NCBI GenBank assembly: GCA_947464665.1
Contig: CANHXV010000116.1
Coordinates: forward strand, 1 to 6,326
Direction of reading: 5' to 3'
DNA length: 6,326 nt
Origin: Comamonadaceae bacterium
Lineage (GTDB): Bacteria; Pseudomonadota; Gammaproteobacteria; Burkholderiales; Burkholderiaceae_C
Numbering within the stretch: position 1 is the stretch's first letter; the number at the start of each line of letters is the position of its first letter. This document shows, piece after piece, positions 1 through 6,278 of the stretch. The translations under genes were made by a program, and so were the position numbers. The notes below the pieces were generated by a model. That model saw nothing but the letters and a program-made list of their open reading frames with translations, had not been told where the DNA came from and did not search any database.

Positions 1-6
1 ATTTTT

Positions 7-741
7 TCAAAATCTTTCATAGGGCATGAGGGCTCGCCATTGGCCGGGCGCCAAAGGGGCCATCAAAACCCTGCCCATGCGCACCCTTTTGAGCCCGAGC
101 AAGCGCAGGCCTGTATTTTCAATGACGCCAGCGGCATACCCCGGTTGGTACCCCTTGAAGGCCATGCGCAAACCCGTTTTTTGGGGATTCTCGCTGCTGA
201 TGCTGGTTTTGAGGCCCACGGGGCACATGTCGCGCAGTTGGTCGGGGCTGACCGAGCCTTTTACTTCGGCCAGCATTTCATGCTCTAAGGGTGTGCGCTC
301 GTCTTGAAGTTTGCGCAGCATGCTGGGGTCTTCAGACAAAATCACCAAGCCCGTGGCTGCATCTTCCAAGGCAGCGGCGCATTGCAAGATTTTTTGAAGT
401 CGCGGCGTGAGGCTGATGCCTGAGCGGTCTTGGTTGGAGCGCATCTCGGGTTTTAGGTTTTTCCAGATGTTGGTGTGGCTTGAGGCCAAACAACTTTGAC
501 CGGCTGACTTGTGCACGATGACCGTGAGCAAGGGCACTTTGCCGCGCTGAGCTGTGCTGTGAATTTCGATATTTTCGAGGCTGACACGGTGAGCGGGTTC
601 GTCCACCACCACCTCATTGACTTTGACCCAGCCGCCCACGATCACTTGCTCGGCTTCGGTGCGTGAGCATTTCAAGATATCGGCCACGCGCTTGGACAAG
701 CGAATGCCCTCGGTCTCCTTAGCAGTTTGAAGGGGTGTCAT
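7..741 (-). CDS. S4-domain protein, degenerate RsuA/RluF-family pseudouridine synthase-like
   Basis: This 244-residue protein has an N-terminal S4 RNA-binding domain (about residues 12-60, with SKRVADIL, CSRTEAEQVI and GGWVKVNE). A segment resembling the pseudouridine synthase fold follows. VIVHKSAG (about 74-81) matches the usual LxxHKPxG strand, and LKRVRMGRVLMAPLAPGQW (217-235) matches the C-terminal motif of small-subunit-type synthases. The family normally isomerises uridine in rRNA using the Asp of an RLDxxT/SxGL motif. Here the equivalent is ALEDAATGL (124-132), so Arg is replaced by Ala and the catalytic Asp by Glu126, with an Asp one residue later. The usual NRQIRRM segment is replaced by QPGYAAG (199-205). 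Catalysis is therefore doubtful, while RNA binding is plausible. From memory, similar S4 proteins ending in ERF occur across Burkholderiales, so this is probably an inherited state. The start lies 6 bases after the upstream stop and has no clear Shine-Dalgarno sequence, which suggests translational coupling. The fold call is fairly secure; the function is not. Confidence 0.85.
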   Translation of the reverse strand: MTPLQTAKETEGIRLSKRVADILKCSRTEAEQVIVGGWVKVNEVVVDEPAHRVSLENIEIHSTAQRGKVPLLTVIVHKSAGQSCLASSHTNIWKNLKPEMRSNQDRSGISLTPRLQKILQCAAALEDAATGLVILSEDPSMLRKLQDERTPLEHEMLAEVKGSVSPDQLRDMCPVGLKTSISSENPQKTGLRMAFKGYQPGYAAGVIENTGLRLLGLKRVRMGRVLMAPLAPGQWRALMPYERF

Positions 742-747
742 GGCATG

Positions 748-2388
748 TCAGTTGTTGCCAGGCGGCATCGACTGAATGCGATCCACATGGGCTTGTAGAG
801 ACCGTGCAGCCACCGGCCACAAACGTTCGGGCACGTCGTCATAAGCATGCGCTACCCATTCTTCTAGGGTGCCATGCGGCAAGGCGCGCATGGCTGCGAT
901 CACTTTGGCTTCTCGCTTTAACCGATGCGCTTTGAGCTGAGCAATGGCTTGTGCGGCAAATCCCAACACATAACCGTGTGCGGGCATGATGAATTCAAGC
1001 TGGTGCGTTTGGCATTCATGGGCTAACAAGTCCAATGAATCGAGGTAATCGTTCATGCTGCCGTCGGGCGGGTTGACCACCGTGGTGCTGCCGTTCAAGA
1101 CATGATCGCCAGAGAACAACAAGCCGTCTTCTAACAAGGCCAAGCACAGATGATTGGCGGCATGACCAGGGGTGTGCAGAACTTTCAAGCTGTGCTCACC
1201 GACCTTCAAAATTTCGCCATGCGCAAGTTCGCGATCGGGCTGGAATTGGCTTTGCGCATTGGCCGTGCTGGCTGAGGACAAGCCCAAAATGAGGGGCGCG
1301 CCTTCCGCTTGACGCTTGCAAAGCGCCTGTAAAGGTTTGGCGCCGGGCGAGTGATCGGGGTGTGAGTGGGTGCACACAATCATGCGAACTTGACCGCCAG
1401 TGGCGCGCCAAATTTTTGTCAAATGATCGGGGTCTGCAGGGCCCGGGTCAATCACGATGTAACCACTGTTTGGGTCTCCCACCCAGTAGGTGTTGGTGCC
1501 AGGGCCCGTCATCACACCAGGATTGGGCGCAGTCAGGCGTTGCACATTTTGAAGGAGTGCCACCGGATGGTCTGACTGCCAATCTAGGTGGTGCACGATT
1601 TGACCATCGGGACTGGTCAGCGCCAATTCGCCAAAGGGCGACTCGTGCTCCATGTACCGCTCTTCTTTGCCCGCCAACCAACCTGCGCGAGGACAGCTGG
1701 TCCAGAGCGGTTCGTCGTTGACGGCGCAGGCATCAAGCACTGCTTGCACATTGGCAAAAGGTGTGAGGCGTTGCAAAGTGCGAATGGTGGGGAAGACGAT
1801 GAAGAAGTCACCCGCAGCATGTCGCGTGAGCGCATCAGAAGGGCGCACCCACACCGGCTCGAATTGCTCGGACTCATCGGCCACAGGTGTTTGACCCTCG
1901 GGCATGCGGGCCACCAAGAAGGGTACATCAAAGCGCTTGGGTAAATCTCGGTCGGTGATCCAATGGGCCAGAACATAAACTTGTTCGGCGGCCAATTTCA
2001 TACCCAAAGCGGCACATTGGGCTGCAAAGGGCTGGCTTCGATCGAGCAAGGCGATGTCTTGTGCGGTGGCCATGCGGTGGTCGACTCGATAGGCCAGCAA
2101 GATGCCCAACTCTTCAAAGCTTTCGCGAATGGCGGCAATGGCTTGGGTGAGGTGCAGGTCACTTTGGGTGGGTCGGCGCAGCGCATGCGCATGCGCCTCA
2201 GCATCGAGTGCGTCAATGCCGCCCCCAGGAAATACATAAGCGCCAGGTGCAAAACTGGCTGTGAGCGAGCGCCGAGTCATGAGCACTTCAATGCCTTGAG
2301 GGCTGTCGCGCAGCAACAGCACTGTGGCGGCCGGCCGTGGTACGACGGATTCTCGCTGGGGGTGCAAAAGTTGATGAGGTCTGACCAT
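748..2388 (-). CDS. Nudix hydrolase–metallo-beta-lactamase (LACTB2-like) fusion protein
   Basis: This predicted cytoplasmic two-domain hydrolase has 546 residues from the chosen start. The N-terminal Nudix domain (about 15-205) begins RPAATVLLLRD and carries AYVFPGGGID (50-59) and RESFEELGI (88-96). The gap from the Gly cluster to RE is about 31 residues rather than the canonical 14, so the Nudix box has an insertion, as in NUDT19-type proteins. The C-terminal metallo-beta-lactamase domain (about 280-480) has TGPGTN (294-299), the metal motif H341-x-H343-x-D345-H346, H409 in HTPGH, D428 in SGDH and H471 in PAHG. A LACTB2-like winged-helix tail follows. All metal ligands look intact. Related single-domain proteins hydrolyse nucleoside-diphosphate derivatives or CoA (Nudix) and RNA or thioesters (MBL); the substrate here cannot be read from sequence. 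In-frame ATGs also exist at 2445 (565 residues) and 2481 (577 residues, overlapping dapF). I prefer 2388 because the recognisable domain begins shortly after it, the extra residues look nonconserved, and a -10-like element sits just upstream. It probably heads an operon with the S4 protein gene. Confidence 0.9.
   Translation of the reverse strand: MVRPHQLLHPQRESVVPRPAATVLLLRDSPQGIEVLMTRRSLTASFAPGAYVFPGGGIDALDAEAHAHALRRPTQSDLHLTQAIAAIRESFEELGILLAYRVDHRMATAQDIALLDRSQPFAAQCAALGMKLAAEQVYVLAHWITDRDLPKRFDVPFLVARMPEGQTPVADESEQFEPVWVRPSDALTRHAAGDFFIVFPTIRTLQRLTPFANVQAVLDACAVNDEPLWTSCPRAGWLAGKEERYMEHESPFGELALTSPDGQIVHHLDWQSDHPVALLQNVQRLTAPNPGVMTGPGTNTYWVGDPNSGYIVIDPGPADPDHLTKIWRATGGQVRMIVCTHSHPDHSPGAKPLQALCKRQAEGAPLILGLSSASTANAQSQFQPDRELAHGEILKVGEHSLKVLHTPGHAANHLCLALLEDGLLFSGDHVLNGSTTVVNPPDGSMNDYLDSLDLLAHECQTHQLEFIMPAHGYVLGFAAQAIAQLKAHRLKREAKVIAAMRALPHGTLEEWVAHAYDDVPERLWPVAARSLQAHVDRIQSMPPGNN
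2181..2196. repeat. Perfect 16-bp palindrome inside the Nudix coding region
   Basis: GCGCATGCGCATGCGC reads identically on both strands. On the minus strand it encodes Ala-His-Ala-His-Ala-Leu (residues 65-70 of the fusion protein), within the Nudix-box insertion. It may simply reflect alternating Ala/His codons. Confidence 0.9.
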
Positions 2389-2401
2389 TTGCCGATTATC
2401 A
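2389..2401 (-). promoter_or_regulatory. Candidate -10 element for the Nudix–MBL gene
   Basis: Read on the minus strand, GATAAT (2400 down to 2395) is followed by six bases, CGGCAA, and then the ATG at 2388. This is a 5/6 match to the sigma70 -10 consensus. A start site 6-7 bases downstream would fall on or beside the ATG, giving a leaderless or near-leaderless transcript. No good -35 hexamer is visible at 16-18 bases, and no Shine-Dalgarno sequence lies at normal distance. The call is tentative. Confidence 0.4.
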
Positions 2402-2428
2402 GGCCTTGTGCCAACCAGATGCCGAACC

Positions 2429-2443
2429 GAGGATAATTCAGCC
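2429..2443 (+). promoter_or_regulatory. Candidate -10 element and overlapping weak RBS for dapF
   Basis: GATAAT (2432-2437) is followed by six bases, TCAGCC, and the dapF ATG at 2444. It matches the sigma70 -10 consensus at five of six positions and mirrors the element on the other strand. It overlaps GAGGA (2429-2433), which could act as a Shine-Dalgarno sequence but sits 10 bases from the ATG, at the long end of the usual range. The best upstream -35 match is TTGTGC (2406-2411), with an over-long 20-base spacer. A leaderless transcript and an SD-led transcript from a more distant promoter are both possible. Confidence 0.4.
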
Positions 2444-3346
2444 ATGCGAATTCGCTTTACAAAAATGCAAGGGGCTGGCAACGACTTTGTCGTGCTCGAT
2501 GAAACGCGAGAGCGCTTTCACTTGTCGAGGGCCCAATACCGTTTCTTGGCTGACCGTCACTTTGGTGTGGGGGCTGATCAAATTCTCACGGTACGCCCTG
2601 CGCCCAATGCCTCAATCGATTTCGAATACATCATCCACAATGCCGATGGCGGTGAGGTGGAGCATTGCGGTAATGGTGCACGTTGTTTTGTGCGCTATGT
2701 AAGAGACAAAGGACTGACCACCAAAGACCGCGTCCGCGTTCAGGTGCAACAAGGCGAAATTGAATTGCAGATGAATGCCGATGGCCGGGTGACTGTCAAC
2801 ATGGGTGCCCCCATCTTTGATTTTCCGAAAGTGCCTTTCAATCTGGCGGGACTGAAACACAGCTTGGTCAAAGGCTGTGAAGTGTGGCATTTGCCGTTGA
2901 GCTTGATGGACGCCAGCACAGGCAAACCTGTCTTGGCCAATGTGGCGGTGCTGTCGATGGGCAATCCACATGCCATTCAATGGGTCGACAACATTGACAC
3001 GGCGCCCGTTTTGACGCAAGGCCCTTTGATTGAAAACCACAGTGCCTTTCCCAATCGCGTCAACGCGGGTTTCATGCAAGTCCTCAGCCGCGATGCCATT
3101 CGATTGCGCGTGTTTGAACGCGGCGCAGGCGAAACTTTGGCTTGTGGCACTGGCGCTTGTGCTGCCGTGGTGGCTGGCATTCGCATGGGCTTGCTCAACC
3201 CTAAAGTTGATGTGCAAACGCACGGCGGCGTTCTCAGCATTGAATGGCAGGGCGTCGCATTGAGCGACCTTTCGCAAGCCGTTTGGATGACAGGCCCCGC
3301 CACTTCGGTGTTTGAAGGCGAAATCGATGTTCCAGAATTACCTTGA
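2444..3346 (+). CDS. dapF: Diaminopimelate epimerase
   Basis: This cytoplasmic, cofactor-independent racemase converts LL- to meso-diaminopimelate. The product feeds peptidoglycan crosslinking and, after decarboxylation, lysine synthesis. The 300-residue protein opens with the family signature MRIRFTKMQGAGNDFVVLDE (1-20, including substrate-contact Asn13). It contains both catalytic cysteines: Cys75 in EHCGNGARC and Cys234 in GETLACGTGACA. Other conserved blocks are RHFGVGADQIL (38-48), SMGNPHAI (171-178) and FERGAGETLACGTG (224-237). It is somewhat longer than the 274-residue E. coli enzyme, apparently through a loop around 130-160. An in-frame GTG at 2408 would add 12 residues, but the family begins at the ATG. 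It leads a plus-strand gene series with DUF484, xerC and rlmI. The stop TGA overlaps an in-frame TTG of the DUF484 reading frame (TTGA, 3343-3346). No residue expected for activity is missing. Confidence 0.98.
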   Translation: MRIRFTKMQGAGNDFVVLDETRERFHLSRAQYRFLADRHFGVGADQILTVRPAPNASIDFEYIIHNADGGEVEHCGNGARCFVRYVRDKGLTTKDRVRVQVQQGEIELQMNADGRVTVNMGAPIFDFPKVPFNLAGLKHSLVKGCEVWHLPLSLMDASTGKPVLANVAVLSMGNPHAIQWVDNIDTAPVLTQGPLIENHSAFPNRVNAGFMQVLSRDAIRLRVFERGAGETLACGTGACAAVVAGIRMGLLNPKVDVQTHGGVLSIEWQGVALSDLSQAVWMTGPATSVFEGEIDVPELP

Positions 3347-3360
3347 TTAGAAAGACAGGC

Positions 3361-4056
3361 ATGACCCCTACATCCATCAATCCGATGAATCCCATCACGG
3401 AAGACGACATCGCTGATTTCTTGGCCAATACGCCTGATTTTTTTGCGCGGCATGCCCAGTTGTTGTCATCGGTCCATTTGATGAGTCCGGACAATCACCG
3501 ATCAGTGAGTTTGCAAGAGCGTCAAGCGCAAATGCTGCGCGACAAAATACGCGCGCTTGAAATGCGCATCATGGACATGATTCGCCATGGCAATGAGAAC
3601 ATGATCATCACCGAAAAGCTACAGAAATGGGCTTGTGAGTTGTTGCAAACTCCCGCCTCTGAAAGAGTGCCTTCTGCATTGAAAAATATTGAGATGCGCT
3701 TTCAAGTGCCGCAAGTGGCGGTGCGTTTGTGGGGTGTCGCCGATGTGTTTTCAGATGCGCCTTATGCCCAAGCAGTGACTGCGCAAGTCAAAGAAGCAGC
3801 AAGCAGTTATGCCTCACCTTTTGTGGGTGCAGGCACCGACATTGAAGCGGTTCAATGGTTGCAAGAACCAGCGCAGGCAGCCTCTGTGGCATTGTTGCCT
3901 TTGCGTTTGTCTAAAGATCAGACGCCTTTTGGTTTGTTGGTTTTGGCGTCTCCCGATACCCAGCGCTTTCACAGTGGCATGGGCACCGATTTTCTGGAGC
4001 ACTTGGCTGAGCTTTGCAGTGCGGCCCTGTCGGCCTTGCTGCCATCTAAGGGTTAA
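3361..4056 (+). CDS. DUF484 family protein (GAF-like), between dapF and xerC
   Basis: This 231-residue protein belongs to the DUF484 family, whose E. coli member yigA also lies between dapF and xerC. The function is not established. Visible parts are an N-terminal helical segment with ITEDDIADFLANTPDFFARH (12-31) and SVSLQERQAQMLRDKIRALE (48-67), continuing to about residue 80 as a likely coiled coil. After it comes a GAF-like alpha/beta domain ending in FGLLVLASPDTQRFHSGMGT (190-209), which is typical of the family. There is no signal peptide or membrane segment, so it is probably cytoplasmic. Start choice is uncertain. The ATG at 3361 lies 14 bases after the dapF stop, with only a weak purine-rich AAAGACAGG before it. 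The ATG at 3385 sits exactly where strong family similarity begins, and the TTG at 3343 would overlap the dapF stop. Co-transcription with dapF and xerC is likely from spacing, but a role in Xer recombination would be conjecture. Confidence 0.92.
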   Translation: MTPTSINPMNPITEDDIADFLANTPDFFARHAQLLSSVHLMSPDNHRSVSLQERQAQMLRDKIRALEMRIMDMIRHGNENMIITEKLQKWACELLQTPASERVPSALKNIEMRFQVPQVAVRLWGVADVFSDAPYAQAVTAQVKEAASSYASPFVGAGTDIEAVQWLQEPAQAASVALLPLRLSKDQTPFGLLVLASPDTQRFHSGMGTDFLEHLAELCSAALSALLPSKG

Positions 4057-4060
4057 GGCG
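4054..4060 (+). promoter_or_regulatory. Ribosome binding site of xerC overlapping the DUF484 stop
   Basis: TAAGG (4054-4058) comprises the DUF484 stop codon TAA plus GG, and gives a Shine-Dalgarno core AAGG seven bases before the xerC ATG at 4066. The layout suits termination-reinitiation coupling and supports the chosen xerC start. Confidence 0.6.
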
Positions 4061-4065
4061 TCAGC

Positions 4066-5043
4066 ATGGACGAGCGCGTCGCTCGTTACCTTGACCATGT
4101 GCGTTTTGAAAAACGCCTGGCCGAGAGAACCTCGACGCTGTATGCCTTAGATCTGCAAAAACTTTCCGAATTGGCGCTGGCTGCCAACATTGATTTGGCA
4201 CATGTGCAAACCCTGCATGTGCGCAGGTGGGTGGCGCAAATGCACAGTGGTGGCCGCTCGGGCCGCGGCATTGCCTTGATCTTGTCAGGTTGGCGCGGTT
4301 TTTACCATTGGCTGGCGCGTGAAAATCTCATTGCGCACAATCCGGTGGAAGGTGTGCGTGCCCCTAAAGTTTCCAAGCCATTACCCAAGGCCTTGGGCGT
4401 TGACGAGGCAATGCAGTTGGCCGAACACTCTGAAGAAGCCGATGATCCTTGGCTTGAAGCTCGCGATGTGGCCATGGTCGAGCTGCTTTACGGTTGTGGT
4501 TTGCGTGTGGCCGAGCTGACGGGCTTGGACGTTGCGGCCAGCACAGAAGCCGCTAAAAAAGGCCGTGGCTGGATTGATTTGCAAGGTGCAGAAGTCATGG
4601 TGCAAGGCAAGGGTGGCAAACGCAGAACTGTGCCTTTGGGGCAGGCCGCTTTGAAGGCGCTTGAGCTTTGGTTGCCCATGCGCAGTCAGGCGCTGGGCAT
4701 GATGACGCAATCGTTACCGGGCTTGTCGGACGCGGCGCTGGCGCTTTTCCCGGGTCGGCATGGCACGCGTTTAACAGCGCAGTCGGTGTGGCAACGGTTG
4801 AAGCGGCGCAGTTTGTTGGCAGGCATGGCAGCCCCAGTGCATCCGCACATGTTGAGGCATTCGTTTGCCAGTCATTTGCTTCAGTCAAGCAGTGACTTGC
4901 GCGCTGTTCAAGAGTTGCTGGGTCACGCCAACATCAGCACCACACAGGTCTATACGCGTCTGGATTTTCAGCATTTGTCCAAAGCCTACGATGCGGCGCA
5001 CCCCCGTGCCAAAAGGGGCGCAGGCAGCAAAGAGAAAAAATAA
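4066..5043 (+). CDS. xerC: Site-specific tyrosine recombinase XerC
   Basis: XerC acts with XerD at the chromosomal dif site, under FtsK control near the division septum, to resolve chromosome dimers. The 325-residue protein has the N-terminal SAM-like core-binding domain (about 1-90: YLDHVRFEKRLAERTSTLYALD; SGWRGFYHWLARE) and the C-terminal catalytic domain (about 105-310). The full catalytic set is present: Arg147 in GCGLRVAEL, Lys182 in GKGGKRR, His261 and Arg264 in HMLRHSFASH, His287 in LLGHANISTT and the nucleophile Tyr296 in VYTRLD. It is slightly longer than the 298-residue E. coli XerC. The extra length comes from a loop around residues 205-230 and a basic tail (AHPRAKRGAGSKEKK). The dapF–DUF484–xerC neighbourhood supports chromosomal XerC rather than XerD or a phage or integron integrase. 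No att-like repeats or cargo genes are seen nearby. Confidence 0.96.
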   Translation: MDERVARYLDHVRFEKRLAERTSTLYALDLQKLSELALAANIDLAHVQTLHVRRWVAQMHSGGRSGRGIALILSGWRGFYHWLARENLIAHNPVEGVRAPKVSKPLPKALGVDEAMQLAEHSEEADDPWLEARDVAMVELLYGCGLRVAELTGLDVAASTEAAKKGRGWIDLQGAEVMVQGKGGKRRTVPLGQAALKALELWLPMRSQALGMMTQSLPGLSDAALALFPGRHGTRLTAQSVWQRLKRRSLLAGMAAPVHPHMLRHSFASHLLQSSSDLRAVQELLGHANISTTQVYTRLDFQHLSKAYDAAHPRAKRGAGSKEKK

Positions 5044-5093
5044 TCGCCTTCTCTGCAGAAATTTTGTCTGTATCGGAGTGGGACAATGGCGCT
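5044..5093 (+). promoter_or_regulatory. xerC–rlmI gap with a possible weak promoter
   Basis: This 50-base gap is the longest between genes in the plus-strand series. GACAAT (5082-5087) is a 4/6 match to the -10 consensus and sits exactly six bases before the rlmI ATG, the same spacing as the elements at dapF and at the divergent gene. GGAG (5075-5078) is 15 bases from the ATG, too far for a normal Shine-Dalgarno sequence. TTGTCT (5064-5069) would leave only a 12-base spacer to the -10, too short for a normal -35. There is no hairpin followed by a T-run, so read-through from xerC remains likely. Confidence 0.3.
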
Positions 5094-6278
5094 ATGAAAA
5101 CGATTCAACTCAAAGCAGGCAAAGAGCGCTCTTTGCAACGCCGACACCCTTGGATTTTTGAATCGGCCATTGCCAAAGGCAGTGCCGATGCCGGCGAAAC
5201 TGTGCGGGTTGAGTCTAGCGATGGGGTGTTTTTAGCGTGGGCTGCGTTCAGTCCTGTCTCGCGCATTCGGGCGCGTGTTTGGAGTTTCAACGAGGCGCAG
5301 CGCATTGAAGCCGCATTCATTGAAAGCCTGATTCAAAAATCTGTTCAAGCGCGCAGTTTGTTTGACATTCAGAGCAATGGCCTGCGTTTGGTCCATGGTG
5401 AATCGGATGGTTTACCTGGCTTGGTTGTGGATCGCTATGACGATACATTGGTGGCGCAATTTACGTCTTGCGGTACTGAACGTTTCAAGTCTGTGATGGC
5501 CGATGCATTGCTTCAAGCTACAGGGCTTAGCAAGCTTTATGAGCGCTCTGATGCCAATGTTCGCGCCCTTGAAGGTTTGCCAGAAGTCACAGGTTGGCTG
5601 CGGGGTGAGGGCCCCACAGAAATCATTTTGCAGGAGCATGGTTGGCAGTTGTCACTCAACATTGCCGAAGGCCATAAAACAGGTTTTTATTTGGACCAAC
5701 GCGACAGCCGTTACCATTTTTACCAGCACACGCTGTTTCGCAAGTTTCACAATGTGCTCAATTGCTATTGCTATACCGGTGGTTTTACGGTGGCGGCCTT
5801 GGCGGGCGGTGCTGGGCATGTCACGTCGATTGATTCGTCGGGGCCTGCGCTTGCGAAAGCCAAGGCCAATGTGTTGCTCAATGGGTTTAATCTGTCGCGC
5901 ACCACGTTCATGGATGCCGATGTGAATGCGTCGTTGCGAGCTTTCATTGAGCAGGGGCGACAGTTTGATGCCATTGTGTTGGATCCGCCTAAGTTCGCGC
6001 CTACTGCGGCGCATGCTGAGCGGGCTGCAAGGGCTTACAAGGACATCAATCGCTTGGCGTTTAAGCTGTTGGCGCCAGGGGGTGAGTTGTTTACCTATTC
6101 GTGTTCGGGGGGGATCAGTGCCGATTTGTTTCACAAGATTGTGGCTTCTGCGGGCACGGATGCAGGGGTGGATGGGTACATCAGTGAGAGGTTGCAAGGG
6201 GCGCCAGATCACCCTATGACGGTTTATTTTCCGGAAGGGGAGTATTTGAAGGGGCTGGTGGTGGTTAAGAAACTTTGA
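5094..6278 (+). CDS. rlmI: 23S rRNA (cytosine(1962)-C(5))-methyltransferase RlmI
   Basis: This SAM-dependent enzyme is predicted to form m5C1962 in 23S rRNA. It has 394 residues, against 396 in E. coli RlmI (YccW), and the similarity runs end to end. An N-terminal PUA RNA-binding domain (about 1-75) includes RSLQRRHPWIFESAI (12-26). It is followed by RLVHGESDGLPGLVVDRY (98-115) and the EEHG-like/GHKTGFYLDQRDSR block (193-206). The Rossmann methyltransferase domain has NCYCYTGGFTVAA (223-235), the acidic residue of SIDSSG (245-250) for SAM binding, and VLDPPKFAP (295-303). The putative catalytic Cys337 lies in TYSCSGG. The ATG at 5094 is chosen because family similarity begins there. An in-frame TTG at 5064 would add ten unrelated residues (SVSEWDNGA). 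The gene is the last in the plus-strand series. It is not a usual partner of dapF-xerC in E. coli, so its position may be lineage-specific and it may have its own promoter. Confidence 0.95.
   Translation: MKTIQLKAGKERSLQRRHPWIFESAIAKGSADAGETVRVESSDGVFLAWAAFSPVSRIRARVWSFNEAQRIEAAFIESLIQKSVQARSLFDIQSNGLRLVHGESDGLPGLVVDRYDDTLVAQFTSCGTERFKSVMADALLQATGLSKLYERSDANVRALEGLPEVTGWLRGEGPTEIILQEHGWQLSLNIAEGHKTGFYLDQRDSRYHFYQHTLFRKFHNVLNCYCYTGGFTVAALAGGAGHVTSIDSSGPALAKAKANVLLNGFNLSRTTFMDADVNASLRAFIEQGRQFDAIVLDPPKFAPTAAHAERAARAYKDINRLAFKLLAPGGELFTYSCSGGISADLFHKIVASAGTDAGVDGYISERLQGAPDHPMTVYFPEGEYLKGLVVVKKL

Noticed and set aside
26..307. Plus-strand open frames opposite the S4 protein gene
   Set aside because: They are short, composition-driven shadows of the minus-strand gene, with no family signature.
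2408..2443. GTG at 2408 as the dapF start
   Set aside because: It would add 12 residues absent from the family, while the ATG at 2444 begins exactly at the conserved N-terminus.
2612..3277. Long open frame (221 codons) on the minus strand opposite dapF
   Set aside because: It lies entirely antisense to a strongly conserved gene. Its His/Gln-rich translation matches no family and looks like a codon-bias shadow.
4066..5043. Tyrosine recombinase as a sign of an integron, phage or genomic island
   Set aside because: The sequence and the dapF–DUF484 context fit chromosomal XerC, and there are no att repeats, cargo genes or tRNA target in the window.
5652..6212. 186-codon open frame on the minus strand opposite rlmI
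   Set aside because: It is antisense to conserved RlmI motifs, its Arg/Ile-rich translation has no recognisable domain, and no ribosome site is evident.
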